Below the pieces are notes generated by a model that made no database searches, was not told the origin of the DNA, and worked only from the letters and a program-made list of their open reading frames with translations. From MPNP01 sp026709725 (lineage in GTDB: Bacteria > Pseudomonadota > Alphaproteobacteria > Rhodobacterales > Rhodobacteraceae), in the NCBI GenBank assembly GCA_965200805.1, contig OZ241384.1, forward strand, positions 2,418,001 through 2,482,000: a stretch of DNA of 64,000 bases, written 5' to 3'. Made by a program: the position numbers and the translations under genes. Numbering within the stretch: the first letter of the stretch is position 1; every line of letters begins with the position of its first letter. Positions 53,435-62,070 of the stretch are shown here, piece after piece.

Positions 53435-54821
53435 CCAGGGCCCCGTGGCCTCTTGCGTCGCGGACCCCGCAACATTCCTCCATCACTGCACTGAACGCTC
53501 GGTGCTCATCCGGGCAATTCGCATCGGTGAGGGTGTCCTCGCCGGAGTCGGGGATTTCATCAGGAGCCTGACACCCGCCAGCTGTTCCCTTGTTGTTGGT
53601 GATGCGAACTCTTACGCCGCCGCTGGCCAGCAGGTCGCGGCCTCGCTCACACAGGCCGGTCTCAGGGTCGAGACGCTGGTTCTGCCTTCTGATCCGCCGC
53701 CGAGGGCTTCCGTCAGTCAGGCTGACCGCATCTGCCAGGCTCTACAGGCCAGCCCGGATGCGTTGCCGATTGCCGTCGGTTCCGGCGTTGTGAATGATCT
53801 TGTCAAATATGCGGCGTTCAGGGCCGATCGGCACTATGTTTCCGTGGCGACAGCGGCCTCAATGGATGGATATGTAAGCACTGGTGCGCCACTTGAACAG
53901 GGCGGATTCAAGATCACCATACCTACCCGCCCCCCCATCGCCATGATTGCTGATATTGCGATTCTTGCCAGTGCGCCCTTGACGATGAATGCCTGGGGGT
54001 ATGGCGACCTCGCCGGGAAGATTCCGGCCGGCGCTGACTGGATCCTGGCTGACGCACTTGGCATTGAGCCAATTGATGCCTACGCATGGTCGCTGGTGCA
54101 GAACAATCTCAAGGGCTGGCTCAGCGATCCGGTCGGTGTTGCAGCGGGCAAGACAGCCGCGATTGCCCAACTCTTCACCGGTCTCATGGCTGTTGGCTTT
54201 GCCATGGAATCCCATGTCACATCGCGACCTGCTTCCGGTGCCGACCACCAGATCGCTCACATCTGGGAGATGGAGGGGTTGGCCCCACAGGGGATCAAGA
54301 TTGCACACGGGGCGGCTGTTGCAGTCGGCACTGTCATCACACTGTCATTGTATGACTGGCTCCTCAAACAGGATCTCACAGAACTGGATTGCGAATCGGT
54401 CCTGGCGGCATCACCGGATCTCGCAACCCGTCAGCAACACCTTGCCTCCGTGATCAGGATACCGGCGATTGCCGAACGGGCCAGAGCAGAACTGGCAGCC
54501 AAACACTCCGACAGAAAAACGCTGGCGAGACGGCTCGACCTGATCAGGGATACATGGTCCACTCTGCGGGACCGGTTGGCCAGGCATCTTCTCTCTCCAA
54601 CGCAAATGACAACCATGCTGCAAAGTGCAGGCGCACCGACCCATCCGGAGGCGATTGCGGTGACCGCGACGCATCTGACGCGCACGCTCCATGCCGCTCT
54701 CTATATCCGACGGCGCTACACCATCCTGGATTTTCTGCATGAGACCGGCCTGCTGCCATCCGCAATCCGGGATGTTGTCCCGCGCATCGTTCGCAGTAAA
54801 ACGGAGATGTCTCTCTCATGA
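53412..54821 (+). CDS. sn-Glycerol-1-phosphate dehydrogenase-family protein (AraM/EgsA-like)
   Basis: 469 residues. Iron-containing-alcohol-dehydrogenase fold; nucleotide site PIAVGSGVVNDLVKYAAF and metal ligands in ATAASMDGYVSTGA (Asp), SGADHQIAHIWEM (His) and IKIAHGAAVAVGT (His). Family members reduce dihydroxyacetone phosphate to glycerol-1-phosphate, but homologues in sugar operons (such as araM) have unclear roles. ATG 53412 lies inside the ATPase gene. Followed by ATGA overlap with the SIS gene. In this operon it may act on another phosphorylated ketose or polyol (inference). Confidence 0.8.
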   Translation: MASPSASDQGPVASCVADPATFLHHCTERSVLIRAIRIGEGVLAGVGDFIRSLTPASCSLVVGDANSYAAAGQQVAASLTQAGLRVETLVLPSDPPPRASVSQADRICQALQASPDALPIAVGSGVVNDLVKYAAFRADRHYVSVATAASMDGYVSTGAPLEQGGFKITIPTRPPIAMIADIAILASAPLTMNAWGYGDLAGKIPAGADWILADALGIEPIDAYAWSLVQNNLKGWLSDPVGVAAGKTAAIAQLFTGLMAVGFAMESHVTSRPASGADHQIAHIWEMEGLAPQGIKIAHGAAVAVGTVITLSLYDWLLKQDLTELDCESVLAASPDLATRQQHLASVIRIPAIAERARAELAAKHSDRKTLARRLDLIRDTWSTLRDRLARHLLSPTQMTTMLQSAGAPTHPEAIAVTATHLTRTLHAALYIRRRYTILDFLHETGLLPSAIRDVVPRIVRSKTEMSLS

Positions 54822-55375
54822 ACCATACCGAGAATGCCGACAGGGCCCTGGCCGAAGTCGGCAATGTCCTCAGGGCAGCCTTGCCGGATCAGCTCGAGAC
54901 CATGATCGCGCCCATCAGGAAAGCACGCAGGCTGGCCCTGTACGGGGTTGGCCGCGAAGGCCTGATGATAAAATCGCTGGCCATGCGTCTTTTTCACCTT
55001 GGCCTTGACGCCCATGTCGTGGGCGATATGACAACGCCGCCCGTAGCGAAAGGTGACCTGCTCATTGTCAGCGCCGGTCCGGGAGCCTTTGTCACCGTGC
55101 AGGGATTGATCAAGGTCGCCCACAAGGCGGGTGCTGCGGTTCTCTGCATTACAGCACAGCCGCAAGGACTTGCGGCCAGAGCAGCCGATCATGTTGTCCA
55201 TCTCAAGGCACAGACAATGGCTGATGATCAGGCCGGCGGCGGGTCGGTCCTGCCGATGGGATCGCTTTTCGAGGCAACCGAATTCCTCTTCTTCGAGATT
55301 GTGATCATGGCCCTCCAGGACCGCATTGGGCTTGATCCGGAGGCCATGCGGGCCAATCATACGAATCTGGAGTGA
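54818..55375 (+). CDS. SIS-domain sugar isomerase (6-phospho-3-hexuloisomerase-like)
   Basis: 185 residues, one SIS domain with RRLALYGVGREGLMIKSLAM, DMTTPPVAKGDLLIVSAGPG and GSLFEATEFLFFEIVIM. Length and motifs resemble HxlB/PHI, which interconverts 3-hexulose 6-phosphate and fructose 6-phosphate. No HPS (HxlA) gene is adjacent, so formaldehyde fixation is not supported; an isomerase for another sugar phosphate is more likely. ATGA start; 3 nt to the SDR. Confidence 0.8.
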   Translation: MNHTENADRALAEVGNVLRAALPDQLETMIAPIRKARRLALYGVGREGLMIKSLAMRLFHLGLDAHVVGDMTTPPVAKGDLLIVSAGPGAFVTVQGLIKVAHKAGAAVLCITAQPQGLAARAADHVVHLKAQTMADDQAGGGSVLPMGSLFEATEFLFFEIVIMALQDRIGLDPEAMRANHTNLE

Positions 55376-55378
55376 CAC

Positions 55379-56137
55379 ATGACCTGGACCGATCGGTTTT
55401 CTCTCACGGGCAGGGTTGCGCTGATCACAGGCGCGTCATCGGGCATCGGAGCCGAAATCGCCCGGGTCTTCGCTGATGCCGGAGCGACCATTCTGGCCAG
55501 CGGACGCTCCGAGAGCCGACTGGCCGCACTTGCCGACGAGATCGGCCCGGACTGCATCGCCCTCAAGGCCGATATCGCCTCCGTGCACGGCTGCCGTGAC
55601 TTGGTTGCAACCGCCCTTGGTCACCACGACTGCATCCACATTCTCGTCAACTCGGCTGGAGTTGCACTCGTTGATCCCGTGCTGGAGGCCGCAGTCGAGG
55701 ACTGGGATCGCACCATGGCGATCAATCTCCGGGCCCCCTTCCTCCTTGCCCGGGGGCTTGCCCCTGCCATGATCGCCAAGGGCGCTGGCAAGATCATCAA
55801 TATTTCCTCGCAGACCGGGGTCATCGCCTTGCCCGATCATGCTGCCTATGCCGCCTCCAAGGGCGGTCTCAATGCCCTCACCAAATCGCTCATGGTTGAA
55901 CTCGCTCCGCACAACATCCAGGTCAATGCCATCTGCCCAACGGTCATCATGACCGAGATGGGAAGGAAAATCTGGAGCCCGCCGGAAAAGTCCGCCCCCC
56001 TGATCGCGGCCACGCCCCTCGGCCGTTTTGGCGACCCCGTGGAAGTTGCCGACATGGCCCTCTATCTGGCCTCACCGGCCTCCGATCTGGTCAATGGAGC
56101 CCTGATGATGCTTGAGGGTGGCTTCACAAGCGTCTGA
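55379..56137 (+). CDS. Short-chain dehydrogenase (gluconate/polyol dehydrogenase-like)
   Basis: 252 residues. ALITGASSGIGAEIARVFAD, catalytic Ser in INISSQTGV and Y-x3-K in YAASKGGLNA, and the ending LVNGALMMLEGGFTSV. Pattern is near 2-dehydro-3-deoxy-gluconate/gluconate 5-dehydrogenases. Last gene of the rightward operon with ATPase, G1P dehydrogenase-like protein and SIS isomerase; it probably oxidises the imported polyol. Confidence 0.85.
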   Translation: MTWTDRFSLTGRVALITGASSGIGAEIARVFADAGATILASGRSESRLAALADEIGPDCIALKADIASVHGCRDLVATALGHHDCIHILVNSAGVALVDPVLEAAVEDWDRTMAINLRAPFLLARGLAPAMIAKGAGKIINISSQTGVIALPDHAAYAASKGGLNALTKSLMVELAPHNIQVNAICPTVIMTEMGRKIWSPPEKSAPLIAATPLGRFGDPVEVADMALYLASPASDLVNGALMMLEGGFTSV

Positions 56138-57009
56138 TCATCGGATGTCGATACACGACCCAAGTTCATACGGACCGGTTTATCATGATGTTTGATTGAG
56201 CAGGGGATGGTGTCGGCAGATTCCAAAAACCCTGCCATTTCTCTCGTGCCCGTCGTGTGTATTGTCTCACCCTGAAATCTGCCTCCTGCAGGTTTTCGGA
56301 TGCTGCGGTTTCGGCATGCAGGCATCAACCAGACCCACGATTCACTCCATATCATGCAGCGTGTCGGTCAAGCCGGCCGCCATCGCTGGCGTTCATCACA
56401 TGGATTTATGGATCTGGACAAAGACATTGTGGATGAAATACAAGCGTAACATGCGAATGCTGTTTCACCATGACGGGTGGCGCAGACTTCGCCAGCCTCC
56501 CAAGATTTTGGTGACGGTGTTGATCGGGACTCCGACGGTGCGGGATATCGACCGCATGAATGACTCCCCAACAGGCAGGTTGAGGATCATGATGTGTTTC
56601 TCTGCAGACAGCCTGTTCATGCCAGATAGGATCATCAGAGAAGCAGCAAGTGTTCGGTCGGGCAGGGGGGGCGCCGTGTGCACCGCTACCTGCCGGCCTC
56701 TGTTGGGTCCAGATTCATCGGGGACACGGCAACGACGACAGTCTGACAGGCAACAGCAAACCCCGCCATGATCAGTTCTGGACACAGTTTCGGGCGGCCA
56801 TGATGGGGAGTTAGCGGAAGCGGCCTGGATGGTGCAGCCGGGATCTTTCAACAGTGTCCTGTTGAAGGGCTGGTAGCGATTCACAGACCCGATCCTTCGC
56901 TGCACAGGCGATGACCGCGAGGAAGAGGCAATTGTGTGTCCGCATCGACTGATGGCACGCGGGGATTCCGACCCAACGCCGTCGCCAGGATCAGCCGGCT
57001 TTCAATGAT
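56138..57009. other. 0.87-kb stretch with an IS1-type transposase fragment
   Basis: No complete gene. The minus strand at 56465-56620 carries a transposase N-terminus (next entry). The remainder has short frames only. Confidence 0.55.
56465..56623 (-). pseudogene. IS1-family-like transposase, N-terminal fragment
   Basis: Reads MNRLSAEKHIMILNLPVGES followed by MRSISRTVGVPINTVTKI, matching the N-terminal helix-turn-helix of IS1-type transposases (MRAISRVxxVSINTVTKLL). The frame then degenerates. No terminal repeats found. Confidence 0.65.
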
Positions 57010-57960
57010 CTAGCCGAACATGTCCCCATCGAAATAGTCGTCATCGATGCGTTTGACTTCGTATGTCGTGTCCACCCGTACCCCGATATTGTGCTTGACC
57101 ATCAGAGCGGCCAGTTCGCTCCCGTTGATCGGTATAATGCGCTTTGGACTTTTTTCGATGTAGTCCAGTGCTGCGCGGGTGAAATCGGATGTTGTGACAA
57201 ATACGCCCTTGACCGTGCCCGCAGCGTCGAGTGCGCCAGCAAAGTTGCGCAGATCTCCTTCACCAACGGTGTTGCCATCCGCATAGCGTTTGGCCTGTAT
57301 GTAGACCTCATCAAGACCCAAGGCATCTTCCCGGATCTTCCCGTCGATGCCGTGGTCGCCGGTGCGGCCTGTGACCTGGGCCATGCGGGCATCGCCGCCG
57401 CCGTACCCCATGGTGCTCAGAAGCTGGACGACCACGCGCTCCAGGAAGGCGGGTTCAGCGGCATGGACATGCTTGAGAAGGTCGGCGCGCAAGGCGCGAG
57501 TCAGGGTGTCGGCGGCCTGCTCCAGGGTTTCTTCGGGGGTGTTGGAACAGTCCGGGCCCGGCTGCAAGATCGCCTTCCCGTCGGGCAACACTTCTTTGGC
57601 TGACTCCCTCCAGGTGGCATAGGCGGGATACTCCTTGAGCATGTCCATGTCGATGTGCGACAGGTTCCGGGCCAGCAGGCCCTTGCCGTCATGTGTCACC
57701 CTGTACACGCCACGCCGGACTCGCTTGAGAAGCCCGGCCCGCTCCATGTGGGTTATCGCCCAGCTTACACGATTTGTGAAGACGGCCTGACGACCGCTGG
57801 GCAGCATTTCCCGAAGATCGTCATCTGTCAGGTTGACAGAGCGGGCTACGGCGTGGCGCACATCGCCCAGGGACGGTTCGGGCATAACCCACGGTTCGTC
57901 GCTCTTGGCATAGGCCTTGAGGACTGGAAGCATCAGCGATTGAAAATCAGGGATTGGCAT
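57010..57960 (-). CDS. mrr: Mrr-type restriction endonuclease
   Basis: 316 residues. N-terminal winged-helix Mrr_N domain (LLKRVRRGVYRVTHDGKGLL) and C-terminal PD-(D/E)XK nuclease: GDHGIDGKI with D206 and VYIQAKRY with Q222-x-K224, then GVFVTTSDFTRAAL. Type IV enzymes of this type cut methylated DNA. Stand-alone gene between IS relics, so probably horizontally gained. Its presence together with two transposon-borne methyltransferases matters because Mrr may attack DNA carrying foreign methyl patterns. Confidence 0.9.
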   Translation of the reverse strand: MPIPDFQSLMLPVLKAYAKSDEPWVMPEPSLGDVRHAVARSVNLTDDDLREMLPSGRQAVFTNRVSWAITHMERAGLLKRVRRGVYRVTHDGKGLLARNLSHIDMDMLKEYPAYATWRESAKEVLPDGKAILQPGPDCSNTPEETLEQAADTLTRALRADLLKHVHAAEPAFLERVVVQLLSTMGYGGGDARMAQVTGRTGDHGIDGKIREDALGLDEVYIQAKRYADGNTVGEGDLRNFAGALDAAGTVKGVFVTTSDFTRAALDYIEKSPKRIIPINGSELAALMVKHNIGVRVDTTYEVKRIDDDYFDGDMFG

Positions 57961-60026
57961 GGTCAGGTTTCTCCTTCATCCCGGGTGTGTGGCTCGGCAA
58001 GGGCCGTGATGGGGTGGGGCATGTTGTCAAGCGCAGCATGTGGATGATACCTTGTATCGGAAAGCGTGCCGATGTGACAGCGGCAGTTCAGGTCAAATGA
58101 CCTTCCCTGCCTTCCAAAACCCTGGTTCGGGCTTTCTTTGCGCCTTTGCTTGTAATCAGGACCCAGGTGGCAAATGCACGCCGGTCCTTGCGAGTTTCCG
58201 CATTCAGGGCCAAAATTCCCTGTTCGGCCAGAGATATGAAAATCAGCCCCTGTTGTCGTGTCGGGCGTACCATCGGATCACAATCACAATGTTCACGAAC
58301 ACGCTGCAGCTGCACAAAGTTATTCCCCCATCAGCGATCAAGAACAGGGAAAAAGCCCGGTCGATCCCTGAATCCCCACCCGTCATGGTGTCGATTCATC
58401 AAGATCAACAGTAACCCACCGGGTGAATGCAATGCTACACAAAACCGCGCTTCCCTTCAACATGAAATTCGAGGACCAGGCCATCTCGCCCCATGGCGGC
58501 TTCATCCCCCTCCGGGCATGCTGGCCCGGCTCAAGGTCCTCCGCGACCTCCCGAAGCCCGGGGCAAAGACAGGGAGGCAGACCGGACGCCGCACCCAGGG
58601 CTGGCACGACGGCCAGATGATCCTTGCCATCACACTGATGACCATCATCGCCCCTCCTCACCATGACGGAAAGGTCCCCGGCCTGCAGGCTGGACGCGGG
58701 CACCGCTCTCGCCAAACTCGTCCGCCGGCCCGAGCCGGCCCCCCGGCATCTGTCCATCATGGGGGATCTCCCCAAAGATCAATTGATACAAGGGGTCACT
58801 CCGCCAGCGCTTCCGGCGAGGCCGGGGCGGACCTTCCCCCAGCGATGACACCCGGATGGGCGCGCTCCATCCTCCCGGACATCATCATTGATTGGGCTCG
58901 GGGCGTTCCATGACGATGCCGCGGGGAAAGAGCGGGAAGCGGGCACCGCCTCTATCCCGACCCCCTCATCACGATACACTTCGCTCAGGGCCGCCTGGAC
59001 GCGGCTCCCCATCGATCATCAGGGGATGAGGCCGCCGTCCGAAGGGCGGGGATCACGGCCGCCACCCTCGACATTGATGCCACCATCATCCCCACCGGCA
59101 GGACGGATGCCAGGGCGACCGGGCGGGCGGCCCAAACCATCATCACGGAGGCCCTTGAGATCCTCCCCAGGGAGATCACCCCTGTCACGGTGCGCCCGGA
59201 CACCGTCGGCGATCAGGCTGCCCTCATCCGCGACTGCAACCGCCCCGATGATCGGCCCGAAGCCCTGCAGCCCCGTCCCTGATCACCTTGGGGCCGCATC
59301 CCCTTCATCATGGGGACCCTTCATCATCGCCCTCACTCCATGACTGTCCGGCCCTGCATGAACAGGCCAGGCGGAGATCATGGCCACCTAGCCCGGGAAC
59401 GGGCCCGCACCGGATGCCCATGGATCTGAAGGACTGGGGCCAGGGTCTCCTGTGCCGGGATTCCCCTGGTGACCGGGATGGCAGGGCGGCCATGGCGACC
59501 CCTCTGGCACGGATGCGGAGGTCTGCCCCCTCCCATTGAGATGTCGCATCAGGCCCATCCCCTGTGATCCCCCGGTCATCAACCCTCCGGCCGGTGACCG
59601 GGAACGATGAGATCCCCGCCGTGCCCACCTGACCCCGGACCCTCTCCCCGGACTCTCCCCGAGCCAGGCCCGCACTGACCCCGGAATGGGCGGAATCGGA
59701 TGCCCCTGATTGCCCCATCGCCCCCTGGCGGATGTGAAAATCCCCGGGCTGGGCCCCAACAGAGTCTCAGGGGACTGGCTGGGCAAATCGGGGCGGGATT
59801 TTGGGAAAAATGGGCCCCGCGGCGGATTTGGGCGATTAGGACGCTGATTTGGGGATATAAACAGCGTTTGCGGTCACGCGCAACATGCTGTATCGCTTGT
59901 GATAATGAGGGAAACGAAGAGAACTATGTAAGGCACTTAGGCACCATATCTGCGGCGTTCAGGGTTTCACACCTGTTCGAATGAATCTGATTGTAAATCG
60001 GAAGTTTCACTTGGAGAGATATCGCG
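57961..60026. other. 2.1-kb decayed stretch around an IS1380-like relic
   Basis: Between mrr and hicB. A leftward frame 58088-58315 (FISLAEQGILALNAETRKDR) looks protein-like but is unrecognised. 58326-59815 is the IS1380-like relic. 59820-60026 is AT-rich and precedes the HicBA module. Confidence 0.5.
58326..59815 (+). mobile_element. Decayed IS1380-like element, copy 2
   Basis: 58432-58540 reads LPFNMKFEDQAISPHGGFIP LRA then MLARLKVLRDLPKPG, resembling an IS1380 transposase start. 59020-59282 reads AGITAATLDIDATIIPTGRT DARATG and VRPDTVGDQAALIRDCNRP, matching the first catalytic Asp region (LD-x-DAT) and the later D-T-x-G-Y segment. Many frameshifts. Directly repeats 38446-39935 in several blocks. 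Confidence 0.62.
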
Positions 60027-60371
60027 TTGGGCAATACAATTGTTTGCTACTATTGGGGCAAAGGGAGAGATTGGGAAGGGTTGTGCACAACTTTTGATAT
60101 TGCCATGCATGGTACCACTCTTGAAGAAACCGAACAGATTCTTGTAGAAGCTGTTGAAACCTATCTTGAGGAGGTTGACAGACTGCCTGAACAGGACCGT
60201 GATCAATTGCTTAAACGCCATTCTCCATGGACCTTGCGTTTGTCTCTGAAAGTGTTGTCCCTGATGAGCCGATTGAAGAGGAAATTCGGTTACAGGGGCT
60301 TCTCTTTCACACTGTCAATAAAGACCCAATATACTGGAATTATTTCGAAAAAATTGATCACCGGCACCTGA
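60027..60371 (+). CDS. hicB: HicB-family antitoxin
   Basis: 114 residues from TTG 60027 with ggaga upstream. The N-terminal half is the HicB fold: WEGLCTTFDIAMHGTTLEET EQILVEAVETYLEEV. The C-terminal part is basic (LRLSLKVLSLMSRLKRKFGY RG), as in longer HicB antitoxins. It lies 15 nt before hicA, in the same direction (antitoxin first). AT-rich compared with flanks, which suggests transfer. Confidence 0.75.
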   Translation: MGNTIVCYYWGKGRDWEGLCTTFDIAMHGTTLEETEQILVEAVETYLEEVDRLPEQDRDQLLKRHSPWTLRLSLKVLSLMSRLKRKFGYRGFSFTLSIKTQYTGIISKKLITGT

Positions 60372-60386
60372 AGCCTGAAATGAGAT

Positions 60387-60599
60387 ATGAGGTTTCGTGA
60401 GGTTGTAAGGATTCTGGAAAACAATGGATTTGAATTGGTCAGGACCAAGGGTTCTCACCACATATTCAGAAGTGGGGACAATGGAGCCACCAAAATGGTT
60501 AGCGTTCCCTTCAACAGGAATGAGATACCCAAGGGAACACTTTCGGCTATCATACGGCAATCAGGACTGGACAAGAGCCTTTTTGGCAAGGGAAAATGA
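60387..60599 (+). CDS. hicA: HicA-family mRNA interferase toxin
   Basis: 70 residues, complete HicA (YcfA) domain: FREVVRILENNGFELVRTKG SHHIFRS with the catalytic His in GSHHIF, and the C-terminal VPFNRNEIPKGTLSAIIRQS GL. Cleaves mRNA when not bound by HicB. Confidence 0.87.
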   Translation: MRFREVVRILENNGFELVRTKGSHHIFRSGDNGATKMVSVPFNRNEIPKGTLSAIIRQSGLDKSLFGKGK

Positions 60600-61548
60600 C
60601 AACCATCCAGGGAGACAGGGGAACGGAAAACCTAATGGCTTCAACCAGGATTTTTTCAGCAATCCTGGTATATATTCGCTGAATGGCACGGGGAATGTCC
60701 CGCTTGATGTTAAGACTTCAATGAGCGGTACTACTTCATCTTCTGTATTTATTTGACCTTTCTTATCTGCTCAGGTTGTGACATCTGATAGTCCCTGACC
60801 AACGCCACCCTGATTCAGGGTTTCAACATGATCTGGGACAATCTCCTGATCTATCAACAAAACACACTTAACTCTCTCACGATTTCATGCAAAACTATTC
60901 CGCATAAAGCAGATCGGAATGCAAGAGATATCGGCAGAGACAGCAAACAAGCTTGTCGGTGCCTGCAACACCCCAAGGCAGACCCGATCCCCTCTCCGCG
61001 AGTGTCCTCGCAATCAAGGCATGGGAGAGTATCAAAAGGGTGTGATCCTCGTATGGCTGACTCGAGAATCTGCAAGTCCCTGATAACAGGTGATCCGCCA
61101 GAATCGCATTCGCCCCCAATCGGCGATGCGGCGATGCATCGGCTCCCTTTCCCGAATGTTTCGCGGCAGCGTCGATCCGTCTCACCTCCCGGGCCCGTGC
61201 CAAAAGGCTCCGCCTGGCACGGGCGGCCTGATTCGACCGAATCAGGCCGGGATCCGGGGATCGTCGGCAAATGTCACGAAAAGTCAGCCATACGAGAATC
61301 GCTCCCGTATCAAAATGCAGATGACTGATGCGGAGCCGGGTATGTTATACTGTAGGGTCTGGGTCGGGGGGTTCGGTTCTTTCAATATGGTAGAGAAACA
61401 ATGCGGAGTATGCAGTGCTTATCGATCTGCGAAGATGTGCCTGACTCGGTTTTTTGTTCTGTGAATGCACGAGAATCCGGCTTGCGGCCAGCATGCCCGC
61501 GGCCAAATTTGGATCAGGCATGCACCTGATCGGTAAAGTTGGGCAGGA
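60600..61548. other. 0.95-kb gene-free stretch with dispersed repeats
   Basis: Contains the forward copies of two repeats: 60868-60955 (inverse at 19495-19585) and 61025-61306 (inverse at 21371-21655). No supported gene. Confidence 0.65.
61025..61306 (+). repeat. Dispersed ~290-bp repeat, forward copy
   Basis: Aligns with the inverse of 21371-21655. Contains the palindrome GATTCGACCGAATC and ends with AAAGTCAGCCATACGAGAAT, the dispersed motif, at 61280-61306. Confidence 0.7.
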
Positions 61549-61806
61549 TCACAGGAAAAAGTCACCCCATTTCTCACCAAGTGCATCCCGAACCTGCCCA
61601 GTGAGATGAAAGTAGCGTTGAGCAATTTGGTCGGGTTCTGCGTGTTTACTGATTGCCACTTTGAAGATAATATCCATATCATCCGCAATCACATCAATCG
61701 ACCTTACAGCGACATCAATGTCAAGCCCTTCGGACAACTGATTCTCGATCAGTTCTGATATCTTCTTTGCAAGATCCTCGGAGATCTGTGTCTCCATGAT
61801 ATTCAC
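61549..61806 (-). CDS. Small acidic helical protein of unknown function
   Basis: 85 residues (METQISEDLAKKISELIENQ ..., ending LTGQVRDALGEKWGDFFL). Rich in Asp/Glu, no recognised domain. Its ATG overlaps the stop of the gene upstream (61803), so they are a coupled pair. Size, acidity and coupling would fit an immunity or antitoxin protein, but that is only a guess. Confidence 0.5.
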   Translation of the reverse strand: MNIMETQISEDLAKKISELIENQLSEGLDIDVAVRSIDVIADDMDIIFKVAISKHAEPDQIAQRYFHLTGQVRDALGEKWGDFFL

Positions 61807-61997
61807 CCCGAATACTTTTCATTCTTAATACGACCGGGTCTATAGACCTGGCCGGGATTGTCACGCACAATATCGATTTTTGCTTCCGACAAACGGTTGC
61901 CGGCCTGCGAGCCGTGCAGGGCAAGCACCACGAACCGATGAGCACGGCTCCCACGCTTTTCACAGACCCTTGTCCGGAGCGCATCCGCTGGTTGCAA
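61803..61997 (-). CDS. Small basic protein, possibly truncated
   Basis: About 65 residues from a TTG at 61997; a stop lies two codons upstream in this frame, so the N-terminus may be lost. The sequence is basic and conserved-looking (RAHRFVVLALHGSQAGNRLS EAKIDIVRDNPGQVYRPG). Not recognised. Overlaps the downstream acidic protein gene by ATGA; could be the toxin or effector end of a two-gene module. Confidence 0.4.
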   Translation of the reverse strand: MQPADALRTRVCEKRGSRAHRFVVLALHGSQAGNRLSEAKIDIVRDNPGQVYRPGRIKNEKYSG

Positions 61998-62031
61998 GCA
62001 TCATGCAGTCACTTCGGTTTCTGTGGGGTGG

Positions 62032-62057
62032 CCCGGCCTCCTGTATTGGAGGCCGGG
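62032..62057 (-). terminator. Hairpin downstream of the leftward SDR genes
   Basis: Ten-base perfect stem CCCGGCCTCC (62032-62041) with GGAGGCCGGG (62048-62057), loop TGTATT. No U-run on the minus side, so the termination role is likely but not certain. Confidence 0.6.
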
Positions 62058-62070
62058 ACTGTGGGTGGGT

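Noticed and set aside
54818..55375. Formaldehyde-fixing RuMP pathway
   Set aside because: The isomerase resembles HxlB, but no hexulose-6-phosphate synthase gene is present and the context is sugar import.
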